Below the pieces are notes generated by a model. It was not told where the DNA came from. It saw only the letters and a program-made list of their open reading frames with translations, and did not search any database. Positions 1 through 5,046 of a DNA stretch of 5,046 nt are shown piece after piece. Made by a program: the position numbers and the translations under genes. Numbering within the stretch: position 1 is the first letter of the stretch; the number at the start of each line of letters is the position of its first letter. The DNA comes from Clostridia bacterium (lineage in GTDB: Bacteria > Bacillota > Clostridia > Christensenellales > Aristaeellaceae): NCBI GenBank assembly GCA_024404395.1, contig JAKSPZ010000098.1:1-5046 (forward strand). Direction: 5' to 3'.

Positions 1-23
1 TTTTACCGTACAAAATCCATCAT

Positions 24-59
24 CCGAAAATACTTCCTTATCCACCCGAAAGTATTTCC
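24..59. repeat. Pair of 14-base imperfect direct repeats, 22-base period, downstream of nadR
   Basis: Two copies, CCGAAAATACTTCC (24-37) and CCGAAAGTATTTCC (46-59), match at 12 of 14 positions, with starts 22 bases apart, about two helical turns. The same bases also form an inverted repeat, AAATACTT (28-35) against AAGTATTT (50-57), with a 14-base loop. Each copy is itself roughly dyadic (GAA or GAAA facing TTC or TTTC). This arrangement resembles a tandem operator for a gene beyond the left edge, but that is inference. As a terminator for nadR it is poor, because the stem is AT-rich and no long U-run follows on the minus strand. The rest of bases 1-74 holds no gene I can support. Confidence 0.5.
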
Positions 60-74
60 TCTCGGAGTTTTTTC

Positions 75-1118
75 TTATGCCTGATGCAGTTTCAGCAGAC
101 CGTCCACCAGCTCGATGGCCTTCCGCAGGCGCTCGTTGTAGTTGCCGCTGACGAAGACCAGCTTGTCGCCGAAGCCGAACTCCTTGTACATGCCGATGAG
201 GCGCTCGTTCAGCATCTCGCGGCGGGACTGATCGCCGTTGAGGCGCATGCCGTCGCTGACCCAGGTCACGTCGGGGGTGAGGTAGAGCAGCAGATCGTAG
301 CGGTCGGGGTTGATGTAGGCTTCCACCAGCTTGTTGCGATGACCCATGTACAGTTCGCTGTAGTAGTCGGTCACCAGCGCGTCGGTGTCGAAGAAGCAGA
401 CCTTGTTGGCGGTACGGAGGGCGTGGTAGTCCTGTTCCGCCTGCAGGTACGCCATGCGTCCGAAGTCCTCATCGGTGAAGATGGTCTCGTCGTTGCCCAG
501 ATAGTCGCGGGCGTAGTAGCGTCCCACTTCTTCCGACCAGGAGGTGTTGTACAGCTTGGCGAGGCACTTGGTGAGGGTGGTCTTGCCGCAGGACTCCGTG
601 CCCGCGATGAGCACCTTCTTGGCGAAGAAGGGACGGGCGGGACCGAGGATGTAATGCCAGTTGTTCAGGATGTCCTTGCGGATCTTGGCGGCGGAGATGG
701 GATAGCGGCTGCGCTCGGGATCGAAGAGATCCACCGCGCTGTCGGGGAAATAGCGGTTCAGCATGGGAATGGCGTTGGGGTCGCCGGTGAAGAAAGCGTC
801 GATCTTCTCGGGCACGACCTTCTTCAGCTTCTCCGCCCAGGAACCCCAGCCGTAGGGCACCTCTTCGATGTCCGTCTCATCCAGCACGCGGACCTCGATG
901 TGCTCCATGTCCTGCACCTGCTGGGCGATCCACTGCTTGCGCAGCTGGTAGGTGATGGTGGGCAGACCGTCCTCACGGCAGAAACGCTCCGTGGTGTTGC
1001 GGTTGTCCGAGATCACGACGATCAGCTTTTCGCACTTGGTGGAGGCGACGATCATCTGATACAGATGACCGCGGTGGGGCGGGCAGAAGCGCCCGAAATA
1101 TACGCCGGTACGATACAT
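75..1118 (-). CDS. nadR: NadR-type bifunctional NMN adenylyltransferase / ribosylnicotinamide kinase
   Basis: This 347-residue cytoplasmic enzyme should phosphorylate nicotinamide riboside to NMN and join NMN to ATP to form NAD. The N-terminal nucleotidyltransferase domain shows GRFCPPHRGH at residues 9-18 (the HxGH-type ATP site) and ISAAKIR at 141-147, which matches the family's second motif (ISxxxIR). The C-terminal kinase domain begins near residue 167 with a Walker A loop, GTESCGKTT (173-181), followed by SEEVGRYYARDY (195-206), a Walker B-like FFDTDAL (242-248) and a lid-like segment WVSDGMRLNGDQSRR (286-300). There is no N-terminal helix-turn-helix: the protein starts directly at the catalytic domain, so it should lack the repressor function of enterobacterial NadR. 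The start is fixed by AAAGGAG (1127-1133) 8 bases upstream. It probably has its own promoter (1149-1176). The two-domain assignment is firm; the relative activity of each domain is not visible. Confidence 0.95.
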   Translation of the reverse strand: MYRTGVYFGRFCPPHRGHLYQMIVASTKCEKLIVVISDNRNTTERFCREDGLPTITYQLRKQWIAQQVQDMEHIEVRVLDETDIEEVPYGWGSWAEKLKKVVPEKIDAFFTGDPNAIPMLNRYFPDSAVDLFDPERSRYPISAAKIRKDILNNWHYILGPARPFFAKKVLIAGTESCGKTTLTKCLAKLYNTSWSEEVGRYYARDYLGNDETIFTDEDFGRMAYLQAEQDYHALRTANKVCFFDTDALVTDYYSELYMGHRNKLVEAYINPDRYDLLLYLTPDVTWVSDGMRLNGDQSRREMLNERLIGMYKEFGFGDKLVFVSGNYNERLRKAIELVDGLLKLHQA

Positions 1119-1126
1119 GGAGAGGG

Positions 1127-1133
1127 CTCCTTT
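1127..1133 (-). promoter_or_regulatory. Ribosome binding site of nadR
   Basis: On the minus strand this reads AAAGGAG, 8 bases before the ATG at 1118. It supports the start codon that places the nucleotide-binding motif only eight residues into the protein and rules out a longer N-terminal DNA-binding domain. Confidence 0.85.
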
Positions 1134-1148
1134 TCAACAGTTTGGTCT

Positions 1149-1176
1149 ATTATATCACAATTTCTTGAGATTGCAC
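1149..1176 (-). promoter_or_regulatory. Probable extended -10 promoter of nadR
   Basis: The minus strand carries a perfect TATAAT (1149-1154) preceded by TGA, giving the extended form TGnTATAAT. The best -35 match at a 16-base spacing is weak (GTGCAA, 1171-1176, 3 of 6), as is usual for extended -10 promoters. Transcription would start near 1142, leaving a leader of about 24 bases. The site lies inside the 73-base gap between the lyase-like gene and nadR, so nadR can probably be expressed alone. Confidence 0.65.
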
Positions 1177-1189
1177 GTGAATTTATGGG

Positions 1190-1218
1190 GATCAGCGGAC
1201 GATCTCGAACTGCTGATC
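1190..1218 (-). other. Seven-bp inverted repeat across the stop codon of the lyase-like gene
   Basis: GATCAGC (1190-1196) and GCTGATC (1212-1218) are perfect complements separated by 15 bases, and the TGA stop (1192-1194) lies in one arm. No U-run follows on the minus strand, so it is not a standard intrinsic terminator. It could be a 3' stabilising hairpin or chance. Confidence 0.25.
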
Positions 1219-1683
1219 TTCACTCAGCGGAACGACGGTGCAGTCGTTGGCGTAGCAGCACTCGGGGAGGATGATGAGGGCGTGGAGCTCAGCCTCGTTG
1301 GCGGGCAGGGGCGCCAGATGCCAGATGGCGGCATTCAGCTGCACCATGGTGCCCTTGGGGACGATGAACGCGCAGGTGTGCTCGGGGACGGGGGTGCCTG
1401 CGGAGGCGGGGGCCACGTGGAGGATCATGTCGTCATTGATGGGCATGATGAGCTCGGTGGTGGTGGTGTGGTACTCCACGGCGTCGATGATCATCTTTTC
1501 GGGCTTCTTGACGGTGATGGCGGAGAAGCCCACGTGACTTGCGTAAGCGTCGCGGATGCGGTCGGGATAGAAGGTGTGGATGGCGCCCTGCAGACCGTAG
1601 CCCGTGGGGTTCATGTAGTCGAAATAAACGCCGAAGGGGGCGAAAGCTTCCTTGGTCAGGGGCTGTGCTTTGATGGTTCTCAT
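1192..1683 (-). CDS. allA: Ureidoglycolate lyase-like (AllA family) cupin protein
   Basis: This 163-residue protein resembles AllA, which splits ureidoglycolate into glyoxylate and urea at the end of allantoin breakdown. The resemblance includes an N-terminal LTKEAFAPFG (residues 9-18), a central segment ending in ELIMPINDDMILHVAPA (77-92), and AFIVPKGTMVQLNAAIWHLAPL (105-126), where the NxxxWH-P pattern matches the conserved YHRNVWHHPL region of E. coli AllA, followed by LIILPE and a late NDC (146-148, where E. coli AllA has NCD). The usual length is about 160 residues. The open frame continues upstream to 1812, but that extension crosses a terminator and a promoter. The ATG at 1683 has AAAGGAG 9 bases upstream, whereas the ATG at 1689 would be only 3 bases from it. 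No allantoin genes are nearby, so the substrate in this organism is uncertain; such orphan homologues may act on another compound. Confidence 0.78.
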   Translation of the reverse strand: MRTIKAQPLTKEAFAPFGVYFDYMNPTGYGLQGAIHTFYPDRIRDAYASHVGFSAITVKKPEKMIIDAVEYHTTTTELIMPINDDMILHVAPASAGTPVPEHTCAFIVPKGTMVQLNAAIWHLAPLPANEAELHALIILPECCYANDCTVVPLSEDQQFEIVR

Positions 1684-1692
1684 GATCATACG

Positions 1693-1699
1693 CTCCTTT
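1693..1699 (-). promoter_or_regulatory. Ribosome binding site that decides the start of the lyase-like gene
   Basis: The minus strand reads AAAGGAG here. It lies 9 bases before the ATG at 1683 (protein starting MRTIKAQ) and only 3 bases before the in-frame ATG at 1689, so the former is preferred. The long upstream extension of the frame has no comparable site. Confidence 0.8.
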
Positions 1700-1716
1700 G
1701 AAATTTTGCTGCTCAC

Positions 1717-1745
1717 AGTGTACCGCAAACAAGGCGATTTGTCAC
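1717..1745 (-). promoter_or_regulatory. Sigma-A-type promoter of the lyase-like gene
   Basis: On the minus strand a -35 box GTGACA (1740-1745, 5 of 6 consensus) and a -10 box TACACT (1717-1722, 4 of 6) are separated by exactly 17 bases. Transcription would begin near 1710, about 27 bases before the ATG. A 7-base inverted repeat, CCGCAAA (1723-1729) with TTTGCGG (1751-1757), brackets the -35 box and may be an operator, although that part is speculative. Confidence 0.65.
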
Positions 1746-1766
1746 CTGTTTTTGCGGAGTCTGCAT

Positions 1767-1797
1767 AAAAAAACACCCCGCGGAGGGTTCCGCGGGG
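1767..1797 (-). terminator. Intrinsic terminator of the alpha/beta hydrolase gene
   Basis: A perfect 9-bp GC-rich stem (1776-1784 with 1789-1797) closes a 4-base loop and, on the minus strand, is followed after two bases by seven T residues (1767-1773). It begins 11 bases after the hydrolase stop codon. There is no T-run on the plus-strand side, so it works only leftwards. It separates the hydrolase transcript from the lyase-like gene. Confidence 0.93.
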
Positions 1798-1808
1798 GAT
1801 GGGGGAGA

Positions 1809-2567
1809 TCAATAGTTGTTGGCCTGCAGGTACTCGATGAGCATCTCGCCCATGATCTCGCTGTTCTCGATGTAGGTCTCGTGGCCGTGACCTTCAACGA
1901 TCATCAGGGTGGAATTGGGCAGGTTGTCGGCGATGCGCTGAGTCTCCTCGGGGAGGATCAGGTCTTCGCTGCCGGCGGTGACCAGAACGGGGATCTCGAT
2001 GGCGTTCAGAGCGGCGGGATCGATGTTGGGCTCGACCAGCATCATCTCGGACAGGGGATCGGGATTCTCGGCGACCATATCGGCGATGAAGGCGATGATC
2101 TCGGGGATCGCGCCGTCGGGAGAGAGGTTGGTGCCGGAGATGGCCATGATGCCAACGGTGTTGGGATGGGCGATCTCAAGGCTCAGACCGATGATGCCGC
2201 CGTCGGACCAGCCGTAGTAGGCGGGCTTGTCCAGACCCAGAGCGGTGATGAACTGATACATATCCTCGGCCATGTCGTCATAATGATACTCGTCGAGGGG
2301 CTCGTTTGCGCCCTGTCCGCGGGAGTCGACGGCGTAGACCTGATAGCCTGCTTCGACCAGCTGTGCGATCTCAACGGAGAAGACCTGATGCATGCCGCCG
2401 TTGCCGTGGACCAGCACGACGGGCTTGCCTTCGCCGGCGACTTCATAGTTCAGGGTGACGCCATTGACATCAATGGTGTAGTGCTCGCCGATGCATTCGC
2501 TCTCGGCGACGGCTGCGCAGGCCAGGACCATCAGGACGGCCAGCATGACGGAAATGATCTTTTTCAT
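1809..2567 (-). CDS. Secreted, highly acidic alpha/beta hydrolase
   Basis: This 252-residue protein has a Sec signal peptide (MKKIISVMLAVLMVLACAAVA, residues 1-21) with a likely signal peptidase I site AVA-ES; Cys17 in a weak lipobox-like LAC makes a lipoprotein a minor alternative. The rest is a compact alpha/beta hydrolase fold: oxyanion-hole HGNGG (54-58), DSRGQG (81-86), nucleophile elbow GWSDGG with Ser121, a strand ending in GSED with Asp202, and GHGH with His229 as the likely catalytic histidine. It should be an esterase or related hydrolase outside the membrane; the substrate cannot be read from the sequence. The mature part has about 39 Asp/Glu and only 4 Lys/Arg, a strikingly negative charge. 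AAGGTGG (2577-2583) lies 9 bases before the ATG. It is a single-gene unit ending at the terminator at 1767-1797. Confidence 0.9.
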   Translation of the reverse strand: MKKIISVMLAVLMVLACAAVAESECIGEHYTIDVNGVTLNYEVAGEGKPVVLVHGNGGMHQVFSVEIAQLVEAGYQVYAVDSRGQGANEPLDEYHYDDMAEDMYQFITALGLDKPAYYGWSDGGIIGLSLEIAHPNTVGIMAISGTNLSPDGAIPEIIAFIADMVAENPDPLSEMMLVEPNIDPAALNAIEIPVLVTAGSEDLILPEETQRIADNLPNSTLMIVEGHGHETYIENSEIMGEMLIEYLQANNY

Positions 2568-2580
2568 TGTGGATTTCCAC

Positions 2581-2609
2581 CTTTCGAAAGTATCGGACGA
2601 AATCGTCCG
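2581..2609. promoter_or_regulatory. Two adjacent palindromes before the hydrolase gene
   Basis: CTTTCGAAAG (2581-2590) is a perfect 10-base palindrome that touches the hydrolase ribosome binding site. Three bases further upstream, CGGACGA (2594-2600) and TCGTCCG (2603-2609) form a perfect 7-base dyad with a 2-base centre. If transcription starts near 2624, both lie in the leader, where the second can fold as a 6-bp GC-rich hairpin with a 4-base loop. They could be operator sites or RNA structures that control translation. No T-run follows on either side that would make a good terminator. Confidence 0.5.
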
Positions 2610-2630
2610 TGGGTATTTTATTCCTCAAAT

Positions 2631-2659
2631 GTTATAATTATGCATTCGGCGACTGTTAT
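2631..2659 (-). promoter_or_regulatory. Candidate promoter of the hydrolase gene
   Basis: The minus strand shows TATAAC (2631-2636, 5 of 6) with ATAACA (2654-2659, 4 of 6 against TTGACA) at a 17-base spacing. This predicts a leader of about 57 bases that contains the two palindromes at 2581-2609. The region is AT-rich and other -10-like words occur, so the assignment is tentative. Confidence 0.45.
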
Positions 2660-2724
2660 ATTTGTTGTTCGGTCAAGGACGCGCCGGGGCAGATGTAAAA
2701 CGATTCGCCCGTTGAGGAATTTTG

Positions 2725-2753
2725 TTGTAAAACTTAACAATTATTGGTATAAT
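2725..2753 (+). promoter_or_regulatory. Sigma-A-type promoter of sbcDC
   Basis: A perfect TATAAT (2748-2753) is preceded by TGG, giving an extended -10, and lies 17 bases from TTGTAA (2725-2730, 4 of 6). Transcription would start near 2760, leaving a leader of about 38 bases before sbcD. A TTGTT (2722-2726) and AACAA (2736-2740) dyad overlaps the -35 box. The stretch between this promoter and the hydrolase promoter (about 2660-2721) holds nothing I can identify. Confidence 0.75.
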
Positions 2754-2784
2754 GGAATAAATATACTCAAAACACTGCCGAGAG

Positions 2785-2790
2785 GGAGGA
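2785..2790 (+). promoter_or_regulatory. Ribosome binding site of sbcD
   Basis: GGAGGA lies 7 bases before the ATG at 2798. This start gives the expected SbcD N-terminus, with the first metal-binding motif at residue 8. Confidence 0.85.
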
Positions 2791-2797
2791 ACCGACT

Positions 2798-4039
2798 ATG
2801 AAACTGCTTCACCTTGCGGATCTGCACTTCGGAAAGACGCTCCACAGCGTGGATCTCGCCAAAGAGGACCAGCCCTACTGGGCCGACGAGACCATCAAGG
2901 TCATCGCGCGGGAAAAGCCCAACGCGGTCATCATCGCGGGCGACATCTACGATCGCGGCGTGCCCTCCAAGGAGGCGGTAAAGCTGTGCAGCAGCTTCCT
3001 CACCCGCATCGTCCGCGATCTGGGCATCCCCGTGCTGCTGACGGCGGGCAACCACGACGGCGGCGAGCGTCTGGAGTTCGCCAACGACCTGCTCACCCAG
3101 AGCAATCTGCATATCGCGGGCACGATCTCGCCCGAGATGGTCCATTGGCAGGATAAGGACGAATACGGCGAGGTCAATTTCTGGCTCATGCCCTTCGTCT
3201 TCCCCGCAGCGGTCCGCGAGGCCATGCATCTCGACGAGGACGAGGTCACGAGCTACACCGAGGCCGTCCGTGCCCTCATCGCGGCGCAGCCCATCGACTA
3301 CAGCAAGCGCAACGTGCTCATCGCCCATCAGATGGTGCTGCACGGCAGCGACAAGCCCTTGCGAAGCCAATCCGAGACCGCGGTGGGCGGCGTCGGCGGC
3401 GTGGAAAGCGATGTCTTCGCGGGCTTCGATTACGTTGCCCTCGGTCACATCCACGGCGCGCAGAAGATCGGCGGCGAGCGCATCCGCTATGCGGGCGCGC
3501 CCCTCTGCTATCATTTCTCCGAGGCAAATCAGAAGAAGGGTCTGCTTTTCGTGGAGCTGAGCGCGAAGGACGCGGAACCCACCTTTGAGACCGTTGAGGT
3601 CAAGCCCCTGCATCCCGTTCACCCCACGATCACCGATACCCTGCAGAACATCATCGACGGGGAGACGGCGAACCCCACCTACGGCGCGTACATCCGCGTG
3701 GAGCTGACGGACGATACCATTCCCATGAACGCCCGTGAGACCCTCGCCGCCCTCTTCGAGTCCCACGGCAGTCGCCTGCTGGAGCTCAGCCGCGCCGAGA
3801 GAGAACGGCATTACACGGCAAAGCAGGTCGAAGGGCAGGCGGAGCTGAGCTATGATGAGTACTTCGATCTGTTCTATCGGGAGCAGCGCGACGGCGAGTC
3901 GCTGTCCGACGCGGACATGGCACTGGTGAAGCTGCTGACCCAGCAGATACTGGACGACCGCGATGTTGAAGATCACACGGAAGACGAGCTGGTCGCGCAG
4001 CTGGTGAATCTGGCTTTGAAACAGGAGGCGCAGCGATGA
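2798..4039 (+). CDS. sbcD: SbcD, nuclease subunit of the SbcCD (Mre11-Rad50-like) complex
   Basis: This 413-residue protein is the calcineurin-like metallophosphoesterase subunit of SbcCD. With ATP-dependent SbcC it cuts DNA hairpins, cruciforms and protein-blocked ends, acting as a double-strand exonuclease and single-strand endonuclease in repair. All the expected metal-binding motifs are visible in order: ADLHFG with Asp8 and His10, GDIYDR with Asp49, GNHD with Asn85 and His86, AHQMV with His177, and GHIHG with His217 and His219. Residues 1 to about 260 form the catalytic domain, with the capping and SbcC-binding region after it. The length is normal for the family (about 400). The C-terminus ends in a charged helical segment. 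It starts after a good GGAGGA site and a strong promoter, and its stop codon overlaps the sbcC start (ATGA), which suggests translational coupling and balanced subunit production. Confidence 0.96.
   Translation: MKLLHLADLHFGKTLHSVDLAKEDQPYWADETIKVIAREKPNAVIIAGDIYDRGVPSKEAVKLCSSFLTRIVRDLGIPVLLTAGNHDGGERLEFANDLLTQSNLHIAGTISPEMVHWQDKDEYGEVNFWLMPFVFPAAVREAMHLDEDEVTSYTEAVRALIAAQPIDYSKRNVLIAHQMVLHGSDKPLRSQSETAVGGVGGVESDVFAGFDYVALGHIHGAQKIGGERIRYAGAPLCYHFSEANQKKGLLFVELSAKDAEPTFETVEVKPLHPVHPTITDTLQNIIDGETANPTYGAYIRVELTDDTIPMNARETLAALFESHGSRLLELSRAERERHYTAKQVEGQAELSYDEYFDLFYREQRDGESLSDADMALVKLLTQQILDDRDVEDHTEDELVAQLVNLALKQEAQR
4023..4028 (+). promoter_or_regulatory. Ribosome binding site of sbcC inside sbcD
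   Basis: A perfect AGGAGG within the last codons of sbcD lies 7 bases before the sbcC ATG at 4036. It allows direct initiation as well as reinitiation at the ATGA overlap. Confidence 0.85.
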
Positions 4040-5046
4040 AACCGATCAAACTTGAATTCGTGGCTTTCGGCCCGTATAAAGATAAACAGGTAATCGATTT
4101 TGAAAAGATCGGCAACGGCGTCTTCGCCATCACCGGTCCCACCGGCGCAGGCAAGACCACCATCTTCGACGCGCTGATGTACGCCCTCTTTGACGAGGTG
4201 TCCGCCAAGGAAGTCGACGCGAAGCACAATCCCGTGGATGCCAACTCCGTCCGCAACAAGGGCATGATGCGCTGTCAGTTCGCGGATCCCTCCGATGTCA
4301 CCGAAGTCAGGCTCGAGTTTGAGGAGAATGGCAAGCGCGGCATTGTGAAACGAACGATCCGCGTCTCGAAAAAAGGCGATCTCAAATACGATTCGGAGCT
4401 TGTGTACGACGGTCAGGCGAGCAAAGGCAACAAGGAAGTTACCGCTGTGATCACTAAGCTCCTCGGCGACGTGAACGCTACCCGTTTCCGCCAGATCGTC
4501 ATGCTGGCACAGGGTCAGTTCCGCGCCTTCATGGAGTCCAAGGATGAACAGCGCAAGGAGATCCTGGGCAAGCTCTTCGACAGCACCCCCTACAAGCTCT
4601 TTCAGGAGCGTCTGGGGCGAGTGAAGCGCAGCCTTGAGGCAAAGCAGGCGGATCAGAGCCAGCGCCTCCGAAACGTGCTGCTGCCCACCGCTTTCTTCCT
4701 GCCCGACGGCGCGGACGCCTGCCGTTACAGCGCCGACCTGCCCCCGCAGGAGCTGGAAAACAATCTGACGGCGCTGATCGCCTCGGATGACGAACTCGAT
4801 GCAAAGATGTCGGCGGATGTCGCGGCGTTGAACAAGACCATCGCCGAGCAGGACAAGACCATCGGTGCCGCTGTGGATAAGAACAAGCGCTACGGCGAGA
4901 TGGTGGAGGCGAAAGAACACCTCGCCGAGCTCGAAGCCGAAGAAGCGCGTTGGGCAGCGGCGGAGCACGCAACGAAAGAGACTGCCCGCGCCCTGCACGA
5001 TGTGAAGCCCGTCGGCGACGAGGTCGCCAGACTGAGCGGCGAACGC
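4036..5046 (+). CDS. sbcC: SbcC, ATPase subunit of the SbcCD complex (N-terminal part, cut by window edge)
   Basis: The first 337 residues are present and the frame is still open at the right edge; the family is usually around 1,000 residues. SbcC is the Rad50-like SMC-type ATPase that holds DNA and drives the SbcD nuclease. The N-terminal ATPase half starts MKPIKLEFVAFGPY, then has a Walker A loop GPTGAGKTT (34-42) and the Q-loop region VMLAQGQFRAFM (155-166) with Gln159, followed by the expected ERK-like stretch KDEQRKEILGKLFD (169-182). From about residue 185 the protein becomes rich in Glu, Lys, Ala and Leu and enters the first arm of the long coiled coil. The zinc hook, signature motif and Walker B half lie beyond the window. 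The ATG overlaps the sbcD stop by 4 bases, so the two genes form one operon. Confidence 0.95.
   Translation, partial: MKPIKLEFVAFGPYKDKQVIDFEKIGNGVFAITGPTGAGKTTIFDALMYALFDEVSAKEVDAKHNPVDANSVRNKGMMRCQFADPSDVTEVRLEFEENGKRGIVKRTIRVSKKGDLKYDSELVYDGQASKGNKEVTAVITKLLGDVNATRFRQIVMLAQGQFRAFMESKDEQRKEILGKLFDSTPYKLFQERLGRVKRSLEAKQADQSQRLRNVLLPTAFFLPDGADACRYSADLPPQELENNLTALIASDDELDAKMSADVAALNKTIAEQDKTIGAAVDKNKRYGEMVEAKEHLAELEAEEARWAAAEHATKETARALHDVKPVGDEVARLSGER

Noticed and set aside
28..57. Terminator for nadR formed by AAATACTT and AAGTATTT
   Set aside because: The stem is AT-rich, the loop is 14 bases and there is no adequate U-run on the minus strand, so a direct-repeat operator is the better reading.
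84..1274. Long plus-strand open frame opposite nadR
   Set aside because: It is the antisense of a gene with clear catalytic motifs, is rich in Val, Gly and His as antisense frames of GC-biased genes are, and matches no family I recognise.
1684..1812. N-terminal extension of the lyase-like protein
   Set aside because: It would cross the hydrolase terminator and the gene's own promoter. The ribosome binding site fits the ATG at 1683, and the resulting length matches the family.
1698..2801. Plus-strand open frame opposite the hydrolase, running into the intergenic region
   Set aside because: It crosses the terminator, both divergent promoters and the palindromes, and has no coding character beyond antisense bias.
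2640..2801. Short plus-strand frame starting at the intergenic ATG and ending over the sbcD start
   Set aside because: There is no ribosome binding site before the ATG, it runs through the sbcDC promoter, and its product is simply the tail of the antisense frame.
2741..3976. Minus-strand open frame of 411 codons opposite sbcD
   Set aside because: sbcD has every expected metal-binding motif and a good promoter and ribosome binding site. The opposite frame would start inside sbcD, has no recognisable motif, and reflects GC-biased third positions.
3973..4998. Minus-strand open frame of 341 codons opposite sbcC
   Set aside because: It is antisense to the Walker A and Q-loop coding region of sbcC and has no recognisable domain.

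Overview
The window looks like ordinary chromosomal DNA from a Gram-positive, moderately GC-rich anaerobe of the Clostridia type. This rests on strong Shine-Dalgarno sites (AAAGGAG, AGGAGG), sigma-A-like promoters with TATAAT or extended -10 elements, a short Lys-Lys-initiated signal peptide ending in an AVA-E type cleavage site, and a DNA-repair operon of the bacterial SbcDC type. The taxonomic guess is an inference; no rRNA or marker gene is present.

Three genes read leftwards. From right to left they are a secreted, extremely acidic alpha/beta hydrolase (1809-2567), a small ureidoglycolate lyase-like cupin protein (1192-1683) and a two-domain NadR-type NMN adenylyltransferase/ribosylnicotinamide kinase for NAD synthesis and salvage (75-1118). 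They are not a tight operon. A clear intrinsic terminator (1767-1797) separates the hydrolase from the lyase-like gene. A good promoter lies just before the lyase-like gene, and an extended -10 promoter lies in the short gap before nadR. The 74 bases left of nadR hold a pair of near-identical 14-base direct repeats with a 22-base period.

Two genes read rightwards from a 230-base divergent intergenic region: sbcD (2798-4039) and sbcC (from 4036, running off the right edge). They overlap by 4 bases (ATGA) and together encode the Mre11/Rad50-like SbcCD nuclease, which cleaves DNA hairpins and blocked ends. The divergent region carries a strong promoter for sbcD, a weaker candidate for the hydrolase, and two adjacent perfect or near-perfect palindromes just upstream of the hydrolase ribosome binding site.

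I see no mobile element, CRISPR array, tRNA or rRNA, and no clear sign of a previously undescribed system. The points most worth a second look are the charge of the secreted hydrolase, the left-edge tandem repeat, the palindromes in front of the hydrolase, and a 9-base motif shared between those two intergenic sites.
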